Positions 19,133-32,007 of a stretch of DNA of 64,000 nucleotides are shown piece after piece. A model generated the notes under the pieces. The model saw only the letters and a program-made list of their open reading frames with translations, had not been told where the DNA came from and did not search any database. This stretch comes from Hemileia vastatrix. Lineage: Eukaryota > Basidiomycota > Pucciniomycetes > Pucciniales > Zaghouaniaceae. The stretch lies in the NCBI GenBank assembly GCA_030280995.1, contig JASXTE010000007.1:14065501-14129500 (forward strand), written 5' to 3'. How positions within the stretch are numbered: position 1 is the stretch's first letter; the number at the start of each line of letters is the position of its first letter. The position numbers and the translations under genes are program-made.

Positions 19133-22100
19133 TTATTTCTGTTTAAATTTTTTAAGAAGGGTGGATAAATTAGAAATTTCTTTTTCAGGTATCCATTTAT
19201 CAAATTCATTTGATTTCCCTTTAAATCTTAGTAAATACTCAGTTCCTTTTTCTTTAGTAAGGATTCTTTTCTTGAGTATTTTTTCAATCTCTGCTTTTTC
19301 CACAATTTCTTCAGGTTGCTTTTTAGGCCTTCCCCTTCTTTTTGGAAATAAGTCAGGATCATTTGCATGGTAAGGTTTCAATAATGAGATAGGGAAAACT
19401 GGATGTTTCCTATCATATGGAGCATATAATATGACTTCCACTGCATTATTCCCAACCATTTTATTTACTACAAAAGGTCCTACAAAGGGATCCTTTAATT
19501 TAACATTACCCTGTAAGTTAAAGTGTAGTGTTGATATGAGGACTTCATCTCCCTTTTTAAATTCAAATTCTTTATGAGATTTGTCCCACCTTTTCTTTTC
19601 ATATTCAAATGCTTTTTGGATGCATTCTTCTGCATGCTTTCTACACATTTGTTGCATATGAATAAAGGATTTAGTGCCAGGGTGTATATCCAACCTTGGT
19701 AGTTTATTTAAATGATTTACTGGGGTATTTGGTACATATCCCAGCCAGAGTTCAAATGGTTTCTTCTCTGTTACAGAATGAGTTGTGCTGTTATAAGCAA
19801 ATTCAAGGCCAGGAATTAACGTTACCCAGTCATGTGTGAATTTCTCATTGTCTTTGTATTCTAATCCAAAGGCACAATATCTTCTGATCATGTCTTCTAG
19901 AGTTTGTATCATCCTCTCAGCCAGCCCATCAGTTTGTGGATGGTGTGCTGTAGACAATTTTAATTGACAACCTGATACTTCCATCAAAGATGTCCAGAAC
20001 TCTGAAGTAAATTTAGGATCTCTGTCAGAGATTATGGCTTTGGGGAACCCAGCAGTATTCATCATCTGATTCCACCATAGTAACGCCAAGTCTTTAGCAG
20101 ATACCTCTTTATGGGTAGGGATAAATTTACACATTTTTGTTAATCTATCCACTATTACCCAGCAAGAAATGAAACTTTCTTTTCCTGCTAATGGCAAGCC
20201 AGTTACAAAATCCATGTTTATAATTTCCCATGGAGCTTTTGGCTGCTCTATTTGTTGTAACAACCCAGCTCTCTTCCCAGTTAATCTTTTAGATTTCTGA
20301 CAAGAGTCACATGTTTCAATGTATTTTTGTACATCCTCTTTCATGTTTATCCACCAGGCTGTATTTTTAACTCTGGTTAATGTTTTGTTAAAGTCAAAAT
20401 GACCAGCTAAGATGTCATCATGACAAGTACTCAACATTAACTCTTTCATAGAAGGTGTTATTACTATTACATTGCTTAACTTTTTCCTGTAATATATATA
20501 TCCATCTTCAATTGATAGTTTACCTTTTTCCAACGCATTTTTATACTTTGGAGGAAAGGTTTTAATTAATGCACTCATGGAGGCATTTGTTGGATCATTA
20601 AGAATGGTAGATAGTTTAGACAAATCTTTATCAGATGAATAATTTTCCAATATAGTTTGCATAAACTCTTCTTCTAAATCCACTATATAAATCCCAAATA
20701 TATGTATAACCTCATTTTCAGGTACATAAGCTGGGTTGTCAGCATCATTTGGCAAAGGACTTCTGGATAATAAATCCACATTTGAATGCAATGTTCCTGC
20801 TCTGTGAGTGATTGCCATTCTTCCTCTGTACTCTTGTACAGCTAGTTGCCATCTAAACATGTGCCTATTAGGTGTTTTCATGTTTAGTAATGATTTTACT
20901 GCACTGCAATCTGTTATAAGTTCAAACTTCTGGTCTTCCAGATAGTAATGAAGTTTCTCCAAAGCCCACACCATGGCTAAACATTCTAGCTGTGTGGCAC
21001 CATACCTTAATTCTGTTTTTCTTAAGGTTCTGGATATATAACAGATAACTACTTCAGATAATTTTCCATTTATTATCTGTTTCTGCTGTAAAGCAGCATC
21101 CAAACCTATGAAACTTGCATCAGTGTACAAGATAAAAGGTAGGGTGAAATCTGGCAGTCCTAATATTGGAGCTGACATTAAACATTCCTTTAATTTATTA
21201 AAGGCGTGTTGTCTTTCATTATTCCAAATGAAAGCTTCATTCTTCCTGATTAATGTTGTTAAAGGGGCTGCAATGGATTGGTAATTTTTAATATATTGTC
21301 TATAATATCCACACATACCCAAAAAACTTTGAACCTCTTTTACATTTTTAGGTATCCCAATGTTTTTAATTGCTGCCACTTTATTCTGGTCAACACAAAT
21401 TTGTAATCCAGATACAACATGCCCAAGTACTTTCAAGGATTGAAATCCAAACTTACATTTCTTTAATGCAATAGTCATATTAATTTCATCCATTTTTTGA
21501 AAGACTCTTTTCAGGTGATTTAAATGTTCATCATATGTCTTTGAAAACACTATGATGTCATCAATATAGACCAATAGCCATCCTTCAATTATTTCCTGAT
21601 GAAAAACACTATCCATCAATTTTTGGAAGACTGAAGGGGCATTCTTTGGGCCAAATGGCATTCTCACATACTTATATATACCCATATGTGTGGTTATTAA
21701 TAAGTAATTTTGAGAATTTCTTTCCACAGGAATCTGGTGGTAACCCTTGTTCCCATCCAGACAGGAAATATATTTTGCTCCTTGTAAGGTAGCATGGATA
21801 GAAGCTATCCTTGGTAGAGGGTAAATATCATCTACTGTATATGTATTCAGAGCTCTATAATCACCGCATAATCTTGCCTTATCTTTTTCATAAGAGATTA
21901 ATACTGGTGAATTGACACAATACTTAGGTGTTGTGTCCACTTTTTCAACAATACCCATTTCCAATAACAATTTTATATTGTCTTCAATATCTTTCCTTTT
22001 TGCAGGAGATGCTGGGTAAGGTTTCTTTTTTAAGCTGCCAGGAATATTATCCAGATCACAACTTAGAGAGATTTTCATCTCATGGTCTTTGACCAATCCT

Positions 22101-24414
22101 AGTTCATTTCATCCATGAGCAAATGCCATAGGATATGATTTAATCAATCTCAAAATGTCTTCTTGTTCAATTTTTGAGAGTTGAGGACTGAAAGAGGCCT
22201 TTTGGATTTCATTTTCCAATTCACCCACTTCATTGGTGGTTCTTCCACCTTGCAGTTGTTCTTCTCTAGGAGAAATGGCATATACTGAATTTTCAGAACA
22301 TATTTTGAATTTCCTTTTACTATTCACCCCTATGGTGAAACAACTGTTTGCAGGATCTAGTTTAATGCCAAATTTTGTCAATAAATCATTGCCAATAATA
22401 AACCAATCACTACAATTATTATTATCCATTACCACAAATTCACAAACTGCTCTAACATATCCATTATTATATTTAAAGAATACAGCAGTTTTGTATTTGC
22501 CAATTGGATTTAATACTGAACCAAAACCCCTCCTGTTCTTTGTCTGAACAGGTTCTAGTTTTTCCTGGTACTTACTATCAAGTTTCCTTAATGCATTAAG
22601 TGAAACTACACTACCTGCAGCCCCAGTGTCAAGAACGGCATTCATTTCTTTTCCACATATGATAATAGGTGCTCTGATAGGTGTTATTTTTTAAGTGTCA
22701 TGAGATACATCTTTAATTATTTCAGCTTCCTCTATGGAAGTTAAAGATGTGTCTGTATGAGGTATAGCATCATTCAGGAACATTATATCCTGTTCTAATA
22801 CAAATATCTCATTTTCATCATCACTGTAAGATATGTTACTCTTGCAATCCTCACTGGATTCCACATTCTCATCTTCATGATTACTAGGTTCAGAATTTTG
22901 TGAGGTTTCAATAACATTTATTCTTTTCTTACACGTGTGACCTTTAACCCAAGGTTCATTACATTTGTAACAAGTGTTATTTTCTTGTCTCTTAGGGACA
23001 AGGGGAGCTGAAGGTTTTTTCTTTTCCACTGGTAGCTTACTTGTAGTAGGTTTTACCACGTCAACACTTTGTCTGTAATTACTATACTTGGTTTCATACT
23101 TGTGGTTTAATAATATCTCATTGCATATATTAATGAATCCAGAGGTGTCTCTGACAGTCTCAGTTCTAGCTACAATAATATCTCTAACTGATATAGGCAA
23201 CTTGTATATTATTTTTTCTTTCCACTCTTCATAATCCATTTTTGGATCCATAGCTTTCATTATTTTTATTAAATTCATTAAGAAGACCATGGGTTTATCT
23301 CCAGCATTTGGATTATATCTGGCCCTTTCATACAGTCTTTGTTGAGTGATTCTAAATTTTGGGCCACCAAATTGCCTTTCAATTAGTGCCTTCCATTCAT
23401 TCCAGGAGTAATTAATTCCCTCACTCAATACAGATTCAAACCATAATAAGGCCACATCTGTAAATAAAGATATTAACTTTGAAGTAATTTCTTCATCAGG
23501 TAATTTATATGAAAATTTTAAGTTATCAATTCTTTGTATGAATTGTTGCCAATCAGATTTTGAATCCCTGTCAAAAGAAGGGTACTGATCTAACTTAGGC
23601 CAGTTCTTTTGGCTAGTTTTAGATTCCCTAACCTGAGGAATATTGAGTAATTCACTCACTTTAGAAAGATGATCATTAATTTCATCTTTTACTGATTTTA
23701 TATTCTCAGAGCCCATGACACTATGTTCATGTTCCATCATTGGTTTATCATTAGAGTGTTTCATAAAAACTGGTACTCTTTCTACATAAGAGGTATTATC
23801 CTTTATTGTTTCAGTATTTTTCAAAATGTTGGCTACCTCAATTTCTACTCTTTGTAACCTATCCTTTATTACAGGTACATGAGTTAAAGTATCATTTACA
23901 TTTGAAAAAGACAATTTTACACGTCCCTCTATGGTAGCCATAATATTCTGAGAATGTTCTAATTTAATTTCTAAATTTTTAATCTCAGAATTTAATCTTT
24001 TGTTTTCATTGATCAATTCATTATTTGAATTCTCAATAATTTTTAACTTATTGGCTGTTGTACTCAATGATTGTGTGATGTTTAATAATACACTTTCTGT
24101 ATTATTGTTGGACTCTCTTGAGAATTCTTCCAATTTCTCAATTCTTAATAATAATTTACTAATTATTTTTGATTCCATTGGATTTTCTTTCAGAAAATAT
24201 TCAATTTTGTCTGTTTCCAATTCAGAAGATTCATCATCAGGGTCAATTTTTAATTCATTTGATTCCATTTTTATATTAATAGTATTTTCCTGGTGATCAA
24301 TAAAACTATGTACATTGTCCTCATGTAATGACAAGTCTAACATGTTATTTTCAAATGAATAATCTTTTAAATCCTTATCAATTATATCCAATAACTCTCT
24401 ATCAATTTCATTAC

Positions 24415-24472
24415 CTATAAGTAATTCATTTTTAGGATTATATAATTGATCTTGAGAAGATGGATGACTTAC
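24415..24472 (-). other. C candidate intron 2 (58 nt)
   Basis: Donor GTAAGT after CCGTG, branch-like CCTAAAA (the weakest of the set), acceptor ACTTATAG, and exon 3 starting GTAATG. Remainder 1 on division by 3. Confidence 0.6.
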
Positions 24473-25006
24473 CACGGTCTTATTCCATTTCCCCTGCCTC
24501 TCCTTGGCTTTCCCCTGTAAGGGTGACTGCTGGATCCTTGTTGAGGAGGACTGTTGTAGTTTTGGGCATACCAATCCGACTTCCATTTGCTTACAGTTAT
24601 CTTTTGGTCCTCTTCTGGGACTGGAGGTGTTGCTGTGGTATTTGGTGCCACTGGTTGTTGATGAGACCTTATATCCACTAGAGCCTGGTTGACTTCTATA
24701 AAGCCCTGTGCCGCCCTTTTCTCCAGATTGTTGATCTGGTCTAACATATTGTTTACTCTTATTGTTAGTGTATTCAGTAGGGTTGAGAGGGAGTGAATTT
24801 GCTCTTGTAAGGTGTTTTTGGACTTCTTTATTGACATTTGTTTTAAGAGCTTTTCCTTTTCCTCCATGGACATTGGTGGGGTGTTGTTTATTGTTACTGG
24901 TGATTCTTGCCCCTCCATTTGGATGTCCTGTAACAGGTCTTTCAGCTCTAGTTCTTAAGTTATAAGGTTTTGCCTTATTACTTACAATGTCATTGTTGTC
25001 ACACAT
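24473..25006 (-). CDS. C spliced accessory protein (two coding exons)
   Basis: Exon 1 is 24986-25006 (7 codons); intron 1 24928-24985; exon 2 24473-24927 in the +1 frame. It stops with TGG TAA, formed at the exon junction as well as in unspliced RNA. About 159 residues. An internal ATG at 24918 (MEGQES) matches the internal ATG of D (MEGQQY). Features: MSIKK block, coiled coil around LQEQIHSLSTLLNTLTIRV, VSKWKSDWYAQNY, HPYRGKPRRGRG, terminal PW. Gag-pol of this copy is dead, but these exons and their splice sites are intact. Confidence 0.68.
24928..24985 (-). other. C candidate intron 1 (58 nt)
   Basis: Donor GTAAGT after codon 7, branch-like GCTGAAA, acceptor TGTTACAG followed by GACATC. 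Remainder 1 on division by 3; removal enters the accessory frame. Confidence 0.68.
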
Positions 25007-25591
25007 TTTTACGTGGATTTTTAGAGAATTGAAAGTTTAGATTTGAAAAACTTCAAAAATGAGTTTAATCAGTATTTATTATTACCACTGAAGACAATTT
25101 TATTGCTTACTTATTGGTATTAAGTGAATCTTTAAGTGCCAAAAGTCAAATATGCTTTTATGTGGTCACTTGATTTAACTGGTCTACAATATGTAGCCGT
25201 GTATTTATATTTAAAAAAGAAAATTTGTTAGTAAGATTCTTTCTAAATATTAAATGAATTTTACAAACCAATAAAAAGGGATTAAGAGTCCTGTAAAAAG
25301 AAAACAATTAATCAGTTTAATTGGTTATTATCTGCAAAGATCACAAATTTAATTGGTCTATTGACAGACTCCCACTAAGAACAATTATATGTTTAATTAG
25401 TGGTAAAATTGATGATTCAATATCACAGTTTTATTATATAACAGGGCTTCTTTTTCAGAAATCACTATATAAGTGACCCCAACCTGTTGTAATTATCCAA
25501 ATATTTCTATAGGGATATTATTTACGTGCACCTTCTTTTGAAAATTTCACTTACAGGATTATAACAGAATTCTTGAGGAAAGGTCCCCAAT
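25007..25591 (-). other. C leader with primer-binding site
   Basis: AT-rich leader without long ORF. The candidate primer-binding site TGGGGACCTTTCC is at 25577-25589 (minus strand), two bases from the LTR. The hairpin array of B is absent. Confidence 0.65.
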
Positions 25592-27093
25592 TGTCAGGCT
25601 AAGGTCAAGTACAAGGACATGAACTAGCTTGAATAGTCAGTTGTCTAGAAGATTTTAATGGTCCTATATGAATACTGTAGTTTTAATCCACTAAGTTGTA
25701 AAATATAATCAAATATAAAGGTCTCAGTAATATAATTCTCACTATTCATATATATGGCTTACAATCTTTATAGTTGGTAGAAAAATAGATTATATAAATT
25801 CAGATACTATTCAAAAAGTCTTATAAAAGTACTAATTGATATGTATTGTAATTGATTTGGTTATATTGGTTAAATTGTAATGATAAAGAATGAAGAAATA
25901 CAACCCAAAAACCTCCTCCTTTTATACACACTGAGTTCCCCAATGATTCCCTTGATGTACCACCCAATAAACAGTTAATAACGCCTCTAAACAACTAATA
26001 GACATTCCCATCAACATTCCCAGTAACCCATGACATAATTAGAAGAGTAACAACCGCCAAAATCCTGTAATAATAAGGGAAATCCATCAAAATTAAAGAA
26101 AAAGACAAAAAGAGAGTATATGCGTATAAAACAATAATATTAAAGACTAAAGGAGACTTTTTAAGGTTAATAATAGCTTAATAATAAGGGGGATTGACTG
26201 TAGAAATAATGGGGCTAATCCTGACATTATACTATGTGAAATTCCCATTCAAAAATAACCAAAATTGACTGAGAAACCACCCAAAAACTTAAAAAAGAGC
26301 GTGAGATGTGGGGTAACTACATGCAGTTCTTGGCAGGCTCTTGCACGGGTAAATCCTTGACTAAAATTAGGCGAATTTAAGCGTGGTGATGAAATAAAGT
26401 GCCAAGAGTGAGGTTATTAATGAAATTAGTGCATATAAACAAGGTCAATGCATTATTAATTAAGCTAGGACACTAAATAAGCGCCTGTCGCCTATTTTAG
26501 TGTGTTTCCCCACAGTGGGCGTAGAATGTGGGGTAATTATAGTTTGAAAAAGCTAACTTTGCTAAAAATGAAGCTATTCACATGGGAAAAAAGCAGGCAG
26601 TATGTGGCCAGTACACAGAAGCCATTTCTGGCATAAAAAACACCAAATTTGAAAAGTGTTATTTTTATGCATTTAAATAGCCAAATCAATAGTTCTAAAT
26701 GAGCCCAATTGATCTGTCAAAGCGCAATTTTGATATTCTCAATTTTATAGCGCATATAGTCAACTTTTAAGTGAAATAAAGCGCATTTCTTGTTTTTTGC
26801 ATAAAACAATGAATATAACAGCTTTAAGTGTACTTAAAAATTATGTAGCCTTATACTTAAGGTTCTTAAGATTACCCTAACATATTCCAACTTAATATTA
26901 AGTACATAAGACCTATAAAAGGTGGATATATGCGTGTATATAAGGTGTTATAATGGCATTTTTTGTGTATTATCATAATTTTACTTATGTATACTATTTG
27001 TGTACTCTTATTTATTATTCCCATGTATAGTTCATGTGTTTAAAATAACTTATAATTACTTTTTACTCAGTCCTGGAGATATACAGGCTGACA
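25592..27093 (-). repeat. C right (5') LTR
   Basis: 1502 bp, uninterrupted, TGTCAGGCTAAGG...CAGGCTGACA. It serves as the reference for the C family. A TATAAAAGG box lies on the minus strand at 25918-25926. The second ATAAA target copy follows at 27094. Confidence 0.94.
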
Positions 27094-27098
27094 ATAAA

Positions 27099-29032
27099 TC
27101 CTCAGAAGTTGTAATTTGTTATATTTCAAGAACCTTGAGAAATAGTGAATTGAAATATGGTGCCACTCAATTAGAGTGCTTATCAGTTGTTTGGGCTCTT
27201 GAGAAACTTCATTAATATCTAGATGACCAAAAGTTTAAATTGGTAACTGACTGTAGTGCTGTAAAGTCCATCTTAAACCTGAAAACACCTAATAGACATA
27301 TGTTCAGGTGGCAACTTGATGTTCAAGAATACAGAGGCCGGATGAAAATTATCCATAGGGCTGGAAATGTTCACTCCAATGTTGATATGCTGTCCAGACC
27401 GCCTCTGCCAAATAATGACTCCAACCCTGCTTATGTACCTGAAGATGATACTTTTCATATCCATGGTATATTTATAGTTGATATGGAAGAGGAGTTATTA
27501 CAGTTAATACTGGATTCATATGATAAGGATTCTGATTTAAATAAATTAGTTACCATCTTAAATGATCCTAAGAATGCTTCAATTCAAGCATTGATTAAAA
27601 CTCTTCCTGCAAAATATCAAAGTGCTTTGATGAAAGGAAAGTTTTCTATTGAAGATGGTTATATTTATTATAGAAGAAATCTTAATAATGTAATTTTAAT
27701 TCCTCCTTCTATGAAAGAAACTATTCTCAAACTTTGTCATGATGACATATTAGCTGGTCATTTTGATCTAGAAAAAACATTGATTAGAATCAAAAACACT
27801 TCTTGGTGGGCTAATATGTCTGAAGATACAAAATTATATGTTGAATCTTGTGATTACTGCCAGAAATATAAAAGGTTGACAGGTAAGAGAGCAGGTTTAC
27901 TAAAACATATTGAAGCACCTAATGCTCATTGGCAAATAATTAACATGGATGTTGTCACTGGTCTTCCTGTAGCAGGTAAAGACAGTTATAACTCTTGTTG
28001 GGTAATAGTCGATATATTCACAAAAATGTGCAAATTGTTTCCTACCCATAAAGATGTATCCACAAAAGAATTAGCTTTCCTATGGTGTTTTTACATGTTT
28101 AATATTATTGGTTTTCCAAAAGCCATTATCTCTGATAGGGATCCAAAATTTACTTCTGAGTTTTGGACCTCTTTGATGGATATTTGTGGCTGTGAGTTAA
28201 AGTTATCTACAGCTCATCATCCTCAGACTGATAGTCTAGCTGAAAGAATGATTCAAACTCTGGAAGATATGATTAGAAGGTATTGTGCCTTTGGTTTAGA
28301 ATATAAAGACAATGACAGATTTACTCATGACTGGTCACTCTATCGCCTGGTCTTGAATTTGCATATAATAGCACTGTTCATTCTGTCACTGAGAAAAAGC
28401 CTTTTGAGCTTTGGTTAGGTTATGTCCCAAACACTCCTGCTCAGATTCTCAATAATAAATTACCTAAGTTGGAACTACATCCTGGTGTAAAATCTTTTAT
28501 GCAAATGCAACAGCTATGCAGAAATTATGCTCAAAGCTGTATTGATAAAGCATTTGAATATGAAAAGAAAAGATGGGATAAATCCCATAAGGAATACACA
28601 TTTAAAAAGGGTGATGAATTGTTGATATCTACTGTCCATTTCAATTTACAAGGTAACAACAAATTAAAAGATCCTTTTGTAGGACCATTTTTTGTTAAAG
28701 GAATGGTTGGTGATAATGCAGTAGAAGTTGTATTGTATTCTCCATATGATAGAAATCATCCTTTTTTTCCCATTTCTTTGCTTAAACCTTATACTTCCAA
28801 CAGTGACTTATTTCCCAAAAGAAGGGGGAGACCTAAGAAAAACCCTCAGGAAGTCACAGAAACTGCAGAAATTGATAAAATTCTCAATGATAGAGTTATC
28901 ACTTCTGAAAGAGGTATTGAATATTTATTGAGATATAAGAATAATTCATCTGAAAATGATGCATGGATACCTGGAAAAGAAATTTCAAATCTCTCTACTC
29001 TGTTAAAAAAGTATAAAAAGAAAAAATCTTAA
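27099..29032 (+). pseudogene. A pol, right half: RNase H, integrase, chromodomain
   Basis: It resumes RNase H at SSEVVICYISRTLRNSEL and contains the integrase zinc site (HDDILAGHF, CDYC), core residues (NMDV, SDRDPKF, AERMIQ) and the chromodomain end (EYLLRYKN). Disruptions: a stop after LEKLH at 27213-27215, and a frameshift near 28335 that carries the reader out of frame until the 28469-29032 segment. Sequence is nearly collinear with E. Confidence 0.85.
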
Positions 29033-30233
29033 CATTTTTTTTATTGTTTTTTTAGAGTGAGGGAGTGACAGCCAGGCTATCTCAGGAGTCCAGTAATTTA
29101 TACAATAAATTACTGCAATCATATAAAGGAATAAAATTATGTAATTACAAAAAATTATTAAAATATAATTATAAATATTTTATGAATAAATAAAGTAATT
29201 ACTATACTTAATTTTATTATTAACTAAACTTTATTACATAAACAGATATAATATTCTATAATATCATGGCGTATTTTATATGTATAAATTAATTATTTAA
29301 AGTTATAATATAAGTTTAAATTTAACTTACACTTTAATTATAATTTAAATAATAAAATTTATATAAACTAAATACAACTGATTATATAATACTATCCATA
29401 AATATTGGGCGCTTCCTTGACCCTTAATTGTGTCACTAAAATTACTAAATTAATTAAAAAAATTTATTTAATATGATTAAATTTGATTTCTCATGTTAAA
29501 TAAGTTTCTTTATTAAATTAATTAATTGTTTCAATTAATTTAATAATTAAATTACCTTTACTTATACTGAATGAAGATTATTTAAAAGCGTAAAAATAAT
29601 TCCTTTTATTTTAATTATACTTTTTTATCTATTTTTATTCTTTCTTTAGATTTCCTTCTCATAGTTTTCATTTTCACTTAGTTATTTGTTATATTAATTC
29701 TATTCTTTTTTAGGAATTTCTGATGGGAAAAGATATTTGCTTAATCACAGGTTTATTTTTGTTGGTTTTAATTAAATTCTTTTAATTATTTCTTTCACAT
29801 TATTTTACCTTTTTGTAATTACTATTGAAGCGCTCCAGAAGGTCCTCTTGCCTATATAAGGGCTTTGGAAACCTCTCTGGTAGCCCATTACTTATTATAC
29901 ACTCACTTAAACATATTTTTAAATATACTACTTTTATTTATTATTTTTATTAGTTCTACATATCTAATTTAAATACTATATAAATAATTATAGGTTGCTT
30001 TAAGTTTAATAATACTATCGGTGTTTTCTGCACTTTTGAACATAAGTACAAATATACATATATTATAATTTAAATCAAAACTTAACATTGCACTATGTCT
30101 CAACTCCTCTCATCCTCTCTTCTCAAAATACATATATTGTATTATTATTACACATCTTTATAATATTTTATATTTTTTCCTCCTACTGTCCCTTTTCCAT
30201 CTTCTCCTCCTCCTTCTTCTAGACGACCGGCCA
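29033..30233 (+). repeat. A polypurine tract and 3' LTR (E family)
   Basis: AGAGTGAGGGAG (29054-29065) is followed by an LTR beginning TGACAGCCAGGC at 29066. It is a diverged reverse complement of the E LTR and contains CCTATATAAGG near 29851. The right end is degraded (GACCGGCCA where E has the reverse complement of TGTCGGTC), so 30233 is approximate. Confidence 0.75.
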
Positions 30234-30640
30234 ATAATTTTGGTCAGCCAATAAATCAAAAATTAATTTATTAATTTATTAAAAAATTTAATGATCTTCT
30301 AGGACTAAGAGTATAACTCTATTATGGTCAACTAGGAATAAAAAAATTAATAAAAATTTGAACACTTAAAATCAGTGAATCAGAAATTAAGCCACAATTA
30401 CTGTTATTGCAATATAAATTTAATAATATAAGTGAGAGCTGCAAAGGTTAACTTACTATAGTGATTGAGAAATCACTTCAAAATTTTATATTATTTAGTT
30501 TAAGATAAACCTAAAAGGTCAAACCCAAGTTCAAAACATGGTCGTGGCAAAAATTATCTATTTTGGCTTGGGTGGTCCGTGCGCAATGCCGTTTGTCACA
30601 AGGTGGCATATTGTTGTTGTTGTTTGGAAAGGCCTCCAAA
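30234..30640 (-). other. Leader remnant of an E-family element (element I)
   Basis: Matches the leader of E (51740-52080) in the same orientation: TTCTAGGACTAAGAG, the GGTCAACTAGGAA block, the direct-repeat-like GTGAATCAGAAATTAAGCCACAAT, and GGAAAGGCCTCC next to the LTR. No gag follows; the fragment abuts the LTR of A. Confidence 0.7.
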
Positions 30641-31913
30641 TATAAGCCGGTCGTCTAGAAGAAGGAGAAGAAGATGGGAAAATATAAAGGAGGAGGAGAA
30701 AATGGGGGAAATATTTAGAGAAAATTAACAAATAAATTAATATAATGATTTTAGAAAAAATAAGGCAACAAGAATTTCCTGAGTTTGACACAATGGCGAG
30801 TCTAATTAAATTATAATATATTTATTCAAAGTAAGTTTTACTATCTATGCATGTTAAACACTGTTATTAATAATAGACTTGTTGCAACCATAGTTATTTA
30901 TGTAAAATTTCAATTAAAATTATAGAACTAATAAAAATAATAACAAATGTAATATATTAAAAAATATGTTTTAAATGATGAGTGTATAATACGTGATGAA
31001 GCTACAGGGGATTATCCAAAGCCTTTTATTGGCAAAGGATCCTCTGAAGCGCCACAAAATAGTAATTACAAAGTAGTAATAAAGTGAAACAAGAATATAA
31101 CTAAAACATAGAGATTGAGAGAAAAACATGAAACAATAAACTAAACCCATGAGTAAGTAACCAATTTTCCCACCATAAGTTCCCAAAACAATTAATTAAA
31201 AAAATCAGTAACTAAGTAAGTCTGAAACATAAGAACAGTGAGTAAAATAATGCAAAACAGATATCACAGTGGGATGTAAAGGGTTTAATTAAAACAAATA
31301 GAATTATTTTCACTCAAAGATTCATGTAATCATTTTAATCCAGTATAAAGCAAATTTAATTAATTGCTTTAACTATGTAGTTAATTTGATAACTAGTTTA
31401 AATGAAACAAATAATTAATTTAATGATATTTCTAATTTAAAGTGAGAATTTTAATACCCTCTTATTAAATAAGTGTTTTAATTTATTTAATAATTTTACT
31501 AACACAATTTAGGGTCAAAAAAACGCCCAATAATATTTTTACTAAGATATGTATTGCTTTATTCAATATTTATTTTTAATTAATTAATTTAATTACATTA
31601 TAAGTTAATTTTACACTTTAAATTTATAATATATGTCTATAATTAATTCATTATTAATTTATATTTATTAAATACATAAAAATGTACCATAATTCATAGA
31701 ATATATATCATGCTTAATTTAAATGTATAAAAAATTTATATAATAATAAAATTAATATAATACTTATTATATATATTTAATAAAATAATTTTATCATTTC
31801 ATTATGCAATATAATATTTATTTATATACATAATAAGCATATTTTTATGCCCTCTTTTAGTTCCAGTAAATTGACATAAAATTTACTGGGCTCCTGGTAT
31901 AGCCTGGCTGACA
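30641..31913 (-). repeat. 5' LTR of element I (E family, diverged)
   Basis: Aligns with the E LTR from the CGGTCGTCTAGAAGAAGG block to the end AGCCTGGCTGACA. The first bases (TATAAGC in place of TGTCGGTCAG) are altered. It lies in inverted orientation to the A LTR at 29066-30233, about 400 bp away. Confidence 0.75.
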
Positions 31914-32007
31914 ATAACCATAATTTTTACTTATAAGTTTAATTTAATTAAGGTTATATTATTTTAAGCATATGAAATACTCAGCCCTGGGGATACCTAG
32001 GCTGACA
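31914..32007 (+). repeat. 3'-terminal fragment of a D-family LTR
   Basis: It matches the last ~94 bp of the D LTR (TTAAGCATAAGAAATACTCAG...GGCTGACA) in the same plus-strand orientation as the D copies. It is cut on its left side by the I LTR and on its right continues into gag of G. Confidence 0.7.

Larger units (their letters stand above)
19133..25006 (-). pseudogene. C gag-pol, one frame with two nonsense codons
   Basis: The reading from ATG 25006 is collinear with B: coiled-coil N-terminus, gag core (NWPKLDQYPSFDRDS), zinc knuckle CYKCNEPWVKGHTC, protease LDTGAAGSVVS, RT with YIDD, RNase H, integrase with SDRDPKF, and chromodomain end. The frame is interrupted by TAA at 22691-22693 (just before the protease) and TGA at 22109-22111 (between protease and RT). 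All three parts are in the same frame, so only these two point changes inactivate it. A stop between Gag and protease can be programmed in some retroelements, but B, D and E read through here, so I take it as decay. The segment 24415-24985 also contains the accessory exons. Confidence 0.88.
8681..27093 (-). mobile_element. Element C: Ty3/gypsy chromovirus
   Basis: A minus-strand element with two 1502-bp LTRs (left copy split by B; right 25592-27093), TGTCAGG...CTGACA ends and the exact target duplication ATAAA. Without B and its duplicated target it is about 9.64 kb. I counted about a dozen LTR differences, so it is older than B but still young. Gag-pol is one frame broken by only two nonsense codons. 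It sits in RNase H of element A. Confidence 0.92.
7176..30233 (+). mobile_element. Element A: Ty3/gypsy, E family, plus strand
   Basis: Two halves of one gypsy element, 7176-8680 and 27094-30233, are separated by the insertion of C (with B inside it). The ATAAA target duplication of C (8676-8680 and 27094-27098) shows that the halves were continuous; the RNase H reading resumes at the codon where it stopped. The 5' LTR, leader and gag are missing (H abuts at 7176). The 3' end has the polypurine tract AGAGTGAGGGAG and an LTR at 29066. Sequence is closest to E. Confidence 0.85.

Noticed and set aside
22691..22693. TAA between Gag and protease in C as a programmed readthrough stop
   Set aside because: B, D and E have no stop there, and C has a second nonsense codon at 22109. 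Decay is the simpler reading.
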